From Oopsacas minuta (taxonomy: Eukaryota > Porifera > Hexactinellida > Lyssacinosida > Leucopsacidae): a stretch of DNA of 64,000 nucleotides. This document shows positions 10,801 to 20,521 of the stretch, in pieces (position 1 is the stretch's first letter; each line of letters begins with the position of its first letter). The stretch covers positions 310,001 through 374,000 of the forward strand of contig JAKMXF010000088.1 in assembly GCA_024704765.1 (NCBI GenBank), read 5' to 3'. A program made the position numbers and the translations under genes. The notes beneath the pieces were generated by a model. The model ran no database searches, was not told where the DNA came from, and saw only the letters and a program-made list of their open reading frames with translations.

Positions 10801-12648
10801 TGATAATTGAATAATTTGGGAAGACACCCTTATTGGCCATGGGTGTTGCAATATTGTCCTGCTATTTGAGCCACCTTGACAAATATGTTGACTGTATTCT
10901 TATTACACTACCCCATACAATCTGCCCTGTGTGAATATACGTACTGTATTTACTGTATTAGATTTGTAGGTGATTGAGAAAATGCCAGACTTAAGGCCAG
11001 TTGAGAAAGAGGTAGAAGTAGCACTCCGCTTCCCTGTAGTCAAGAAACTGGGTCCTCCTGTCCTATCCCTCGACGAGGTAAGCTTCTCTTATCCCGGACA
11101 GACTGAAGGAGAGGGTATTTTCTCTAAAATATCTATAAACGGTGATACAGAGAGTAGGATAGCTCTCGTGGGAGAGAATGGAGCTGGTAAGACCACTCTA
11201 CTCAGATTATTGGCAGGAGATCTACAGCCTACATCAGGGAACAGGTAGTTATGGATACTGTGTTATCTATACTTTATCCATTATTTAATTCACTTGTTGC
11301 ACATGGAGGAAAAGTTTAGGAAGCATTGCATTAGGATAAATACTAATTGGAATACCAATTCGAGGCTATAATTCGAATATGTGAGATTGGGAAAGATAGC
11401 CGGGGGGAAGGTTTATTGCACGAATTAACCATACAAATAAGATCATTTTCCTCTGATATTCTATTATCTTTCCGCGAATTTTCAAACGCATTTTCGAATG
11501 AATATATAACGCAATAATTAAGGAATACTTTTGTCAATCTTTAACCACTAACGAACTCTCCTCAAATTTGTTTAATAGTATTTAGAATGGTATGAAACAA
11601 CACTTACAGTATTATTACAAACTATTGTTGCTTGTAGAATATCTCACAGACATTTGAATATTGGTTACTTCTCACAACATCATGTGGATCAGCTGATTCT
11701 AGATATTACTCCAATACAAATGCTAGCTAAGGTCGTTCCAGGTCTAAATGATGAGAGGTATAGATGGGAATTGGGGGCGTTTGGTCTGTCGGGAGAGCTT
11801 CCTCTCAGACCCATCTGTACCCTGTCTGGAGGACAGAAGAGTAGACTTGCTTTAGCACTACTTTGTGCTAAGAAGCCTAATTTCTTGTTTCTAGACGAAC
11901 CTACTAATCACCTTGATGTAGAGACTGTACAAGCTCTGGGTGAGTAATTAACTACACGGTAGAACTCGGATAAGACGTGCTACTTCTTTAAATATTATAT
12001 TCTCATTCATAATAATACAATCCTCATTCGGATAAACCGTACACTCGGAAAGTATGTGTACTACTTCTTGTTTCCCGAAGGGATATGTCTCATCCGGGCA
12101 GAGTTCTACTGTAATTATTTTTTCAAATTCAGAAGCTATTGTGTAAGCCTCGATTCGTATTTCTGTTTCTTTGAGTAATTAACTTTTTGTATTGTTTGTT
12201 TGTGGCCGTCGAATATATTTCTAAATATTATTCTGTTAGAACATTTGACCTTTTACGACCAGCGAGATTTTGAATTTTTGAATATCTAAAAAGTGTTAAA
12301 AAGTGGAGGAAATATGGCAAGACGTAAAATTTATCATTCTACTTCGATTTGCTCGTTATGTATACTCCGATATAGTAACATCTTATGAAACAGGACACAT
12401 TTCGCGATCGTTTAATCCATTTACACCAGTTATATTCATTGGATTAATCTTAATGTTTTCTAATAGGTCGTTCTCTCTCTCACTACAGAGGAGGAGTTAT
12501 ATTAGTCAGTCACGACGAATCCCTGGTTAATCTGTGTTGTAAGGAGGTATGGCTTGTGAGGATGAATGGAGGGGGATTAGATCGATTGGAAGGTGGAATT
12601 TCTCAGTACAAGAAAGCTCTACAGTTAGAACTAAAATCATATTTATGA
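7897..12648 (+). CDS. ABCF3: ABCF3, ATP-binding cassette protein of the F subfamily
   Basis: Seven exons join without a phase conflict: 7897-8412, 8927-9327, 9773-10103, 10310-10519, 10970-11244, 11638-11939 and 12467-12648, giving 738 residues (human about 709). The product is a soluble twin-ABC ATPase without membrane segments; the family acts with ribosomes and translation factors (yeast relative Gcn20). The N-terminal 172 residues match the ABCF3 leader. ABC1 has Walker A GRNGIGKT (about 221), LSGGW (355) and DEPTN (379). ABC2 has GENGAGKT (554), LSGGQ (640), DEPTN (664) and the H-loop LVSHDE in the last exon. The linker contains the conserved FRVNANRASQ-type stretch. Both nucleotide sites look intact. 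The exon 2 donor AACAA|GTACGA is weak but is the only one in phase. Introns 2 and 6 carry transposon remnants. Confidence 0.95.
9388..9597. mobile_element. Remnant of the 'cgtattaacgaggttccac' family in ABCF3 intron 2
   Basis: The right end reads GTTCGTATTAACGAGGTTCC and the left part contains gtggaactaaagttgaactt and ttaatacgaac, consistent with a decayed inverted-repeat element. Similar right ends occur at 23819, 31147 and 49585. Boundaries are approximate. Confidence 0.5.
11955..12111. mobile_element. Family B TA-flanked inverted-repeat element in ABCF3 intron 6
   Basis: Left end CACGGTAGAACTCGGATAAG, right end GGCAGAGTTCTACTG, flanked by TA on both sides. An internal word (cttcttgtttcccgaaggg) recurs at 42535 and 63110. 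Non-coding; probably a Tc1/mariner-type MITE by its TA target. Confidence 0.75.
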
Positions 12649-12704
12649 GAACTTTTAGAGATATTTGATGTAAGAAATAAAATCTGAGTTTAATTGAAAT
12701 ATTT

Positions 12705-13117
12705 AAGTGTACCACTAATCCGCATGCATATAATGAATGTCTAACTAATTCCAAACCTATCAGTATTATAATGAAATTACAAACCTATCAGTGTTATAAT
12801 GAAATTACAAACCTATCAGTATTATAATGAAATTACAAACCTATCAGTATTATAGTGAAATTACAAACCTATCAGTATTATAATGAAATTACAAACCTAT
12901 CAGTATTATAATGAAATTACAAACCATATTCTTATTTGGGAAATTCTTCATAATATTGTATAGATTAATACGACGGTACTCTTGTAAGGGACCTGTTAAA
13001 TTTCTGATATAATAGCCATTTATAATGAATATAATAAGGCAGAATTATTAATAAGAACACCAGTATTGGAAGAGTTGATGATGTAATCCCAATTTCAATT
13101 TGTTCCTTATATTCCAT
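12705..13117 (-). pseudogene. Fragment 1 of the multi-pass membrane protein
   Basis: Read on the minus strand from 13117, it matches the start of the intact gene at 18294-19367: ITSSTLPILVFLLIILPYYI, then HYKWLLYQK. A frame shift there leads to TAA where the intact gene reads MKQVPFQEY. The second membrane segment is disrupted by a 28-bp tandem array. The rest of the gene is missing. The alternative first residues (MEYKEQIEIG in place of MKLVEKFYIA) are shared with fragment 2. Confidence 0.85.
12753..12925. repeat. 28-bp tandem repeat, six copies
   Basis: The unit is aattacaaacctatcagtat followed by tataatga, with one or two substitutions between copies (gttataatga, tatagtga). The equivalent site in the intact gene (about 19142-19180) and in fragment 2 (about 15842-15880) has one copy, so the array expanded here after the duplication. 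28 is not a multiple of 3, so it also destroys the reading frame. Confidence 0.95.
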
Positions 13118-13435
13118 AGCTGTTATAATTGTATATACGTAAGTACTCTGTTCTAAGAGTGTAGTTGATAACTAACAAAACTTGCGAAAATATCTAACAG
13201 AATTTATGAAATGCAGAATTGTGCTCTACCAAACTACAAAAGTCTAAAAAGAATTAAATTAATCAAAGTTGAATTAGACAACCCAATACCAATTTTAACG
13301 GAATAATGACCGAACCGAACAAATTGGTTATTCAACCAAATGTTAAATATGTACTGATATTTCGTAATAGATTACAAACCTCAATAATTACCAAAAATAA
13401 TATATTACTCACTAATTCTTGTATTCTATAAGGAA

Positions 13436-14707
13436 TTAGAAGAATTGTAGACAAGCAGTATTCTTCTCACACACAACTATAATGTGTCCTGTGTTGTCTA
13501 GCACTATTCCGTATGGACCATTGAACTCCCCGATACCCTGACCATTCTTTCCAAACTTGTGTATCTGTTTTCCTTCTTGATTGAATACGTATACACAGTC
13601 ATTACTGTAGTCACTCATAATAATGTTATACTCTCTATCTAAGTCGAAACAGAAGGGAATATTTGTTTGTTTACCACCACCTCTAGTTATCAGTCTGTTG
13701 GTTAGAACGTGATCTGAATTGAATACAAACATACACGGATCACTCTCATCTAGCACTAATACTCTGTCTCTTGTTACTTTAACATCACGTGGTTTGTTAA
13801 ACACTCCTATTCCTAGCATGGAATGGAACTTGAGTTCTTGAGTTAGGATTTGAACTCTATCATTATAATAATCACATACATACACATTTCTATTTCTGTC
13901 AGATACATCTAGACCAAGAGGACCATTGAACTGAGTTTCTCCATTCCCTTCACTACCAACACTCTTGATTAGTTTCCCTTCTAGCTCGTACATATTAATG
14001 CAATTACCATTCCATTGTGTAACAAACACTTTATTCTGAGATATACAGATACCCATTGGATTATCCATCTTCTCACTGAACATGAAGAGATAGTCTCCGT
14101 TACAGCTAAATACTTGTACACGATGGTTGTCTTTATCAGCTATGTAAATGTTTCCTGTTTGATAATATACTGCTATACTTCTGGGAGTGTTCAGTTCTCC
14201 AGGAGCTTTCTTGTCAGAAGATTTCTTACAGCAGTAAGCAGTAGGCAGCTGTTTAGCCTTGTAGTCAGGTACAACGGGCTTCACTTGAGGAGGGAAAGTG
14301 CGGGTGGGAGATATGTTAGTTTCACCATTAAGCTTGATACTCCCTAACTGATCTATGTCAGTCTCGAATAGATTGTCCCACTCAAACTCAATGCTACTAT
14401 CTGTCTCAGCTGTTAGTTCTGTAATCTTATTGTCGATAGCTGAACGAATTATTTGATTAGTATCTGTGAGATTATTCGAAGTCAAAGTATCTGTGCTCAA
14501 TGCATGTACTTTATTCAAAGCTTCCAATGATTTGTGTAGTTCCTGAGTTTTGATATTGTACTCTTTCTCAATTTCATCAATACGAGAGAGGAGGTTATTC
14601 TCTCTCACTCGTAGAGCTTCATGTGACCTCTTGAAGCTGTTTTCAATCCTCTTTCTACTCTCTTTCACCTGTTCGATAAACTTTCTATTTCCTTGCACGC
14701 TAGCCAT
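13436..14707 (-). CDS. Coiled-coil / NHL-repeat protein, copy 1
   Basis: A single-exon gene of 423 residues. Residues about 5-70 form a charged coiled coil (QVKESRKRIE, LLSRIDEIEKEY) like the TRIM coiled coil, but no RING or B-box precedes it. A linker contains EFEWDNLFETDIDQLGSIKL. From about residue 173 NHL repeats build a beta-propeller, with recurring words PRSIAV..GNIYIAD..NHRVQVF, NPMGICI..KVFVT and GPYGIVLD..G. The family architecture suggests protein or RNA binding in the cytoplasm; the exact role is unknown. It is nearly identical to copies at 16214 and 25840. The start ATG is conserved in all three and is preceded by a conserved 90-bp leader. Confidence 0.9.
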   Translation of the reverse strand: MASVQGNRKFIEQVKESRKRIENSFKRSHEALRVRENNLLSRIDEIEKEYNIKTQELHKSLEALNKVHALSTDTLTSNNLTDTNQIIRSAIDNKITELTAETDSSIEFEWDNLFETDIDQLGSIKLNGETNISPTRTFPPQVKPVVPDYKAKQLPTAYCCKKSSDKKAPGELNTPRSIAVYYQTGNIYIADKDNHRVQVFSCNGDYLFMFSEKMDNPMGICISQNKVFVTQWNGNCINMYELEGKLIKSVGSEGNGETQFNGPLGLDVSDRNRNVYVCDYYNDRVQILTQELKFHSMLGIGVFNKPRDVKVTRDRVLVLDESDPCMFVFNSDHVLTNRLITRGGGKQTNIPFCFDLDREYNIIMSDYSNDCVYVFNQEGKQIHKFGKNGQGIGEFNGPYGIVLDNTGHIIVVCEKNTACLQFF

Positions 14708-14800
14708 TACTTATCCTATTCTATTCAATTTCATAAACACACAATGTATAAGTATAATATATTAGAGATAAATGGAAGCATACAAATACATCTGAATAGA
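14708..14800 (-). promoter_or_regulatory. Conserved upstream region of NHL copy 1
   Basis: Read on the minus strand, about 90 bases before the ATG are almost identical to those upstream of copy 3 (25746-25839), and most are shared with copy 2. They include TAATATATTATACTTATACA, which could hold a TATA-like element. Promoter function is an inference from conservation between copies. Confidence 0.5.
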
Positions 14801-15589
14801 ATAATTACGTATTTAGGTTTCTATTTCAAATTTCAATTATACATCTCCTACATCCTGGTAAATATGATACTCATGAAATAAATAAATACGGAGTCCCCAG
14901 TATCTAGTATCTAGCATATACACTAAAAGACAAATAAATATTTCATTTGGGGTCCCTTTGTAGCATCGGACCCTTGGGTTCGTGCAGTATGTTTCCAGGG
15001 AATATATGTTTACTTGGATCAAAGAATTACACCTAGCACATATAAACGTATTAAATCAAATACAAATGCAAAAGCTAATACGATTTAGTAATCACCAAAT
15101 GAAAGAAAATTCTAACACAAATATGAGAATTATTATTAAAAATATTTCTATCATAAATTACCTAACTCCCTCTATACGTACTTATCTTGATTGAAATAAA
15201 TGTTGCCGAAACACACGTTATTTGTCAAATTATTCTGTCTTTTGTGTACAAATACAATTACTTAATCGGACCCAACCTTGATATAAGTATCATACACAGG
15301 TATATATCCCTAAAATTATCTTATAATAAACATAATACTATTATTTATTTTAATGATAATCCCCAATATATTTTCAGAAGTTATTGTAAGATTCACCCTT
15401 TTCATAACATTAGCATGTGCTCTGAATGCTGATGTGAAAAAAGGCAATTCTTACATAGTAAATTAACAAACTAGGAAATATTTCAAAACCTTGTGAAAAT
15501 ACAATTCAGTGTAAATGCTTTTGTTCAAAATAATTTATATAAAATGTATTAAAATGCTAATTAAAGAGGTTAATATACTGACTGGTGTA
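14801..15589. other. Spacer between the divergent NHL copies 1 and 2
   Basis: AT-rich; short open frames without coding signs. A small tandem duplication (gtatctagtatctag) lies near 14905. No gene recognised. Confidence 0.5.
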
Positions 15590-16112
15590 GTGAAATATAA
15601 ACAGGCACTCTTAGAACAGAGTACTTACGTATATACAATTATAACAGCTATGGAATATAAGGAACAAATTGAAATTGGGATTACATCATCAACTCTTCCA
15701 ATACTGGTGTTCTTATTAATAATTCTGCCTTATTATATTCATTATAAATGGCTATTATATCAGAAATTTAACAGGTCCCTTTACAAGAGTACCGTCGTAT
15801 TAATCTATACAATATTATGAAGAATTTCCCAAATTAAGAATATGGTTTGTAATTTGATTATAATACTGATAGGTTTGGAATTAGTTAGACAGTCATTATA
15901 TGCATGCGGATTTGTAGTACACTATATTTCTATGATAAAACGCACAAATTACTTAATACAGAAGGAAAGCAAAATGTGGAAAACGTAGCTAAAGAGACAT
16001 TAGATATTTTCGTAGGAATTCAGCTAATGATAATACCAACAGTCAGCATAATGCTGAGAATACTACCACTAGCATACTACAATTATCCCTATAGAGATGG
16101 AGTGTATTTATT
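15590..16112 (+). pseudogene. Fragment 2 of the multi-pass membrane protein
   Basis: Begins near ATG 15651 (MEYKEQIEIG) and matches the intact gene through ITSSTLPILVFLLIILPYYI and HYKWLLYQK. It then shows the same frame shift and TAA as fragment 1. Further homology resumes at about 15955-16105 (IPTVSIMLRILPLAYYNYPY). It stops at YRD, about 100 bp before NHL copy 2. The 5' flank (15588-15650) also matches the flank of fragment 1 in inverse orientation. Confidence 0.85.
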
Positions 16113-16129
16113 GTGTATAGAGCAATTAT

Positions 16130-16213
16130 ATGTATTTGTATGCTACCATTTATCTCTAATATATTATACTTATACATTGTGTGTTTATGAAATTGAATAG
16201 AATAGGATAAGTA
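16130..16213 (+). promoter_or_regulatory. Conserved upstream region of NHL copy 2
   Basis: Matches the leaders of copies 1 and 3 from tgtatttgtatgc to the ATG. Upstream of that, identity stops abruptly because fragment 2 of the membrane gene abuts it, which marks a rearrangement breakpoint. Confidence 0.5.
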
Positions 16214-17479
16214 ATGGCTAGCGTGCAAGGAAATAGAAAGTTTATCGAACAGGTGAAAGAGAGTAGAAAGAGGATTGAAAACAGCTTCAAGAGGTCACAT
16301 GAAGCTCTACGAGTGAGAGAGAGTAACCTCCTCTCTCGTATTGATGAAATTGAGAAAGAGTACAATATCAAAACTCAGGAACTACACAAATCATTGGAAG
16401 CTTTGAATAAAGTACATGCATTGAGCACAGATACTTTGACTTCGAATAATCTCACAGATACTAATCAAATAATTCGTTCAGCTATCGACAATAAGATTAC
16501 AGAACTAACAGCTGAAACAGATAGTAGCATTGAGTTTGAGTGGGACAATCTATTCGAGACTGACATAGAACAGCTAGGGAGTATCAAGCTTAATGGTGAG
16601 ACTAACATATCTCCCACCCGCACCTTCCCTCCTCAAGTAAAGCATGTTGTACCTGACTACAAGGCTAAACAGCTGCCTACTGCTTACTGCTGTAAGAAAT
16701 CTTCTGACAAGAAAGCTCCTGGAGAACTGAACACTCCCAGTAGTATAGCAGTACATTATCAAACAGGAAACATTTACATAGCTGATGAAAACAACCATCG
16801 TGTACAAGTATTTAGCTGTAACGGAGACTTCATGTTCAGTGATAAGATGGATAAACCAAGAGGTATCTGTATATCTCAGAATAAAGTGTTTGTTACACAA
16901 TGGAATGGTAATTGCATTAATATGTACGAGCTAGAAGGGAAACTAATCAAGAGTGTTGGTAGTGAAGGGAATGGAGAAACTCAGTTCAATCGTCCTCACG
17001 GTCTAGATGTATCTGACAGAAATAGAAATGTGTATGTATGTGATTACAATAATGATAGAGTTCAAATCCTAACTCAAGAACTCAAGTTCCATTCCATGCT
17101 AGGAATAGGAGTGTTTAACCATCCACATGACGTTAAAGTTACAAGAGACAAAGTATTGGTGCTAGATGAGAGTGATCCGTGTATGTTTGTATTCAATTCA
17201 GACCACGTTCTAACCAACAGACTGATAACTAGAGGTGGTGGTAAACAAACAAATATTTCCTTTTGTTTCGACTTAGACAGAGAGTATAACATTATTATGA
17301 GTGACTGCTTTAATAACTGTGTATACATATTCAATCAGAAAGGAGAACAGATACACAAGTTTGGAAAGAATGGTCAGGGTATCGGGGAGTTCAATGGTCC
17401 ATACGGAATAGTGCTAGACAACACAGGACACATTATAGTTGTATGTGAGAAGAATACTGCTTGTCTACAATTCTTCTAA
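16214..17479 (+). CDS. Coiled-coil / NHL-repeat protein, copy 2
   Basis: Single exon, 421 residues, nearly identical to copy 1 but on the opposite strand. It lacks two residues in the first NHL repeat (GDFMFSDK versus GDYLFMFSEK), an in-frame 6-bp deletion. Other differences are scattered substitutions in the propeller (for example DENNHRVQ versus DKDNHRVQ and NRPHGLDV versus NGPLGLDV). The coiled coil is identical to copy 1 apart from one residue. The reading frame is intact, so the copy is probably functional. Confidence 0.9.
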   Translation: MASVQGNRKFIEQVKESRKRIENSFKRSHEALRVRESNLLSRIDEIEKEYNIKTQELHKSLEALNKVHALSTDTLTSNNLTDTNQIIRSAIDNKITELTAETDSSIEFEWDNLFETDIEQLGSIKLNGETNISPTRTFPPQVKHVVPDYKAKQLPTAYCCKKSSDKKAPGELNTPSSIAVHYQTGNIYIADENNHRVQVFSCNGDFMFSDKMDKPRGICISQNKVFVTQWNGNCINMYELEGKLIKSVGSEGNGETQFNRPHGLDVSDRNRNVYVCDYNNDRVQILTQELKFHSMLGIGVFNHPHDVKVTRDKVLVLDESDPCMFVFNSDHVLTNRLITRGGGKQTNISFCFDLDREYNIIMSDCFNNCVYIFNQKGEQIHKFGKNGQGIGEFNGPYGIVLDNTGHIIVVCEKNTACLQFF

Positions 17480-18293
17480 TTCCTTATAGAATACAAGGAT
17501 TAGTGATTATTTTGTGATTAGTTAGGTTTGTAATCTATTACGAAATATCAGTACATATTTGACATTTGGTTGAATAACCAATTTGTTCGGTTCTGCCATT
17601 ATTTCGTTAAATTGGTAATCGGTTGTCTAATTCAACTGATTAATTAAAAGTTGATCTGTTTTATGCCAGAAGCACACAACCATGGATACATAGTATCCAA
17701 GTACAAGCTAGTTTAACACTAGTATTTAGACAGAATATTTGTTTAACTCAGATGTCATGACGTTACGCTACCTAACCTGATGTCCTGCTACTTAATCGTC
17801 AGCTAAGCATCGCTTTATTGCATTGACATAAAAGTATATGTTACTCAGCAAAGAAATATCTTGCGGTTGGTCATTGGAACCAATATACAGTACTTACTCT
17901 AGTGCCTGGTATTTGGAGATTCAATACTATAATACCCTAGAATAATCGCTGAGAGCCGTATTCCGGTGTCATAGGGAATCCTGTTCCTCCGAATGTTTCC
18001 CCTTGTTGAATATTCTTCACAAGTGAATGACCCGCAATTAAAAGGATAGTTTTAATTAAACAAAACTATTTCATACATTTTATAGCCGGAATATTCGGAA
18101 CCCTAAAGTATAGCTTTTTATAGGCCCGAAGTGAGAGTCTCAAACTATACTCGGGCAGGGCTAGAGACCTCTACTAGTTAAAAATGGCTCAATGTATATT
18201 ACTATATATTTTTCACAATTATTTAATAGATACCCATATGTAAATAACAAATATTCACTACAAATACGATATTAATCGAATCATCTTATGTAA
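17480..18293. other. Spacer after NHL copy 2
   Basis: The first 180 bases are a duplicate of the region following NHL copy 1 (13190-13435, inverted). The rest is AT-rich with no gene or recognised repeat. Confidence 0.5.
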
Positions 18294-19367
18294 TTATGAA
18301 TTCTTTAGAGTACTGTGGTAGATTGCGATTATAGGAGCTATTGATTTATTAATGCTACGGAAATCCCTACATCTAACTAATATGTTATTAATAACTATTA
18401 CGAATACACCTAGATATATCAGGTTATATAATACCTGATGGAGAATGGCAAATCCGTAAAACCCAATGTAGAATATATATGTGAATATCACGTGTATTGT
18501 ATTGTGTGCAGAAGCATCAAGATACGGTGAGTCTATTTCAAAGGTAAAACCTTCGAAATCCAACGTCCATCTTAATTCGAGTACCAACACAATTGTCGTT
18601 AGTAGAATTTCTGAAAATGCTTTTATAATTAAAGTAGCTGAGGTTATTCCGAATAATATTGAAGTGAATAGGAACTGAAATTGAACCTGAGTTTTCTCTC
18701 TGTAATCCTCTGGTGTAGAATGCCATATAGCTTCTATTCTTCTTCCTTTTAATACCAAATAGAATCTCCTTGCATAATACCAATACATAACCCAGTCTGT
18801 TAAGTAGATGCAGAACCTGAAATAATTTGGTATTGTATTCCAAATAAATGGGACATGACTTAGCATTAAGTAAACAGCTGATCGATACACAATATACACA
18901 CTCCATCTCTTTACAATATCTCTATAGGGATAATTGTAGTATGCTAGTGGTAGTATTCTCAGTATTATGCTGACTGTTGGTACTATCATTAGCTGTACAA
19001 TAACTGACATGGATAACATCTCTCGCGTAACATTCCATACGATTACTTCTGCTTCCTGGTTAATTTCAAATCTTATCGGCGTTAAACTTACAATTCTGTA
19101 AGCAAATCCACAAAAGTATAGAGTATGCTTTAACAATTCCAAACCTATCAGTATTAAAATGAAATTACAAACCATATTCTTAGTTTGTAAATTCTTCATA
19201 ATATTGTATAGATCAATACGACGGTACTCTTGAAAAGGGACCTGTTTCATTTTCTGATATAATAGCCATTTATAATGAATATAATAAGGCAGAATTATTA
19301 ATAAGAACACCAGTATTGGAAGAGTTGATGATGTAATCGCTATATAAAATTTTTCTACTAATTTCAT
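18294..19367 (-). CDS. Orphan multi-pass (about seven-span) membrane protein
   Basis: A single-exon gene of 357 residues with about seven hydrophobic segments. The clearest are ITSSTLPILVFLLIILPYYI (residues about 11-30), MVCNFILILIGLELL (65-80), VIVQLMIVPTVSIILRILPL (115-135), YIVYRSAVYLMLSHVPFIW (about 150-170), FLFTSILFGITSATLIIKAF and ILLTTIVLVLEL (about 225-265), and IFYIGFYGFAI followed by YLGVFVIVINNIL near the C-terminus. No rhodopsin-family motif (DRY, NPxxY) is visible and there is no signal peptide. It could be a lineage-specific receptor or channel; I do not recognise the family. Two dead fragments of the same gene lie beside NHL copies 1 and 2. Confidence 0.75.
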   Translation of the reverse strand: MKLVEKFYIAITSSTLPILVFLLIILPYYIHYKWLLYQKMKQVPFQEYRRIDLYNIMKNLQTKNMVCNFILILIGLELLKHTLYFCGFAYRIVSLTPIRFEINQEAEVIVWNVTREMLSMSVIVQLMIVPTVSIILRILPLAYYNYPYRDIVKRWSVYIVYRSAVYLMLSHVPFIWNTIPNYFRFCIYLTDWVMYWYYARRFYLVLKGRRIEAIWHSTPEDYREKTQVQFQFLFTSILFGITSATLIIKAFSEILLTTIVLVLELRWTLDFEGFTFEIDSPYLDASAHNTIHVIFTYIFYIGFYGFAILHQVLYNLIYLGVFVIVINNILVRCRDFRSINKSIAPIIAIYHSTLKNS

Positions 19368-20521
19368 ATTGTTCTCTAAACATGTGCACTCCTGTTTACT
19401 AACTGTTACTATCTATTTATACCATCTTAGCTAATATTCTATCCTTGATTAGGTTATATGAAATAAGATATATTTTGCGTGGTTTGTAACCAAAATTTCC
19501 TATTTTAATATTAGATAATACTTATAATACAGCTTGTTAGCGTGCCATATAATCCTGTTAATACTATCTGAAATTATTGAAAGAGGAAAATATATACGTA
19601 TATTCCCCGAGAAAATGCATGTGTGTATGTCGATGAGAAATTCTAGTATATATATATGTATATATATATATCAACTTTGGGAAAGTGTTTACGGTCTATA
19701 TTTGTGTAATCATGTGCTTCTATCATAATTGCAAATTGAAATACGTAATTATATTTCTTCTTTATTAGAATTTAGAAATAACTAACTATTATTGTGAAAG
19801 TATTGTTCATTTTAATTGACATAGTTTACTCATTTTACGGAGTATATACATGTTTGCTAACCCTCCCCGGGTTCCCTATATTATCCGTGATTTACAATAA
19901 ATCCACTGAAAATATTCGTAATTTTCTGTTCCTTTTTTCCAAAAAATAAATATTCTTTGATGGATAATGGTGGAGACATTACTCCTTAAACTTCGAGAGA
20001 CATTTCTTGAAAAATCTAGGGAACTGTTACTTCGACTTAACTTGTCCAGGGGATAGGTTACTTCGTAATGACAATCTTTCGGGAAAAATACTGCCTCAGC
20101 CAGGAATGCAAACTATTATACGATGGAACCTGCATAGACCGACACCTGTATAATCTGAGTGTTTCTGAACTGAAATAGCTTCCAACAATATAAATTCACC
20201 TGTATAATCCGACAATTTGCTAAACCAAGAAAATTTTCATATCCCAGAGTGTTGTTTTTGCAGGTTCCACTCTACATCTCTGATGGTACCAGGCCGGATA
20301 TAGTCACCCACTGTAGTCTGTCCCCCCCCCCCCATCAGTCAAATCCCGGGACAATCCCCGAAATACCGGCGTTCATATAAATTAGAAAATTGCCAAGAGA
20401 TTGTACGTCTACCAAATATGTTTTCACTGAATAGTTATTCATATTAGAAATAATGTATGCATTATTGCTTAGGAATTGAGAGTGATTTAAATAATTAAGT
20501 TACGTAACAGCTGAGAGGTTA
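19368..20521. other. Spacer between the membrane-protein gene and BiP
   Basis: No gene seen. It contains a (TA)n tract near 19650-19670, a run of 13-14 C at about 20322-20334, and decayed repeat text (ggttccactctac near 20263). Confidence 0.4.

Larger units (their letters stand above)
12649..13435. other. Spacer with a 28-bp tandem array and a membrane-protein pseudogene
   Basis: Lies between ABCF3 and the first NHL gene. It contains the pseudogene fragment 12705-13117 (with the tandem array inside). A flank at about 13190-13435 is a duplicate, in inverse orientation, of the sequence after the second NHL gene (17480-17660). Confidence 0.7.

Noticed and set aside
14015-14347. Antisense open frames opposite the NHL genes (also at 16574-16900 and 26200-26532)
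   Set aside because: They recur only because the sense sequence is conserved; composition is not protein-like and all three are shadows of the NHL coding strand.
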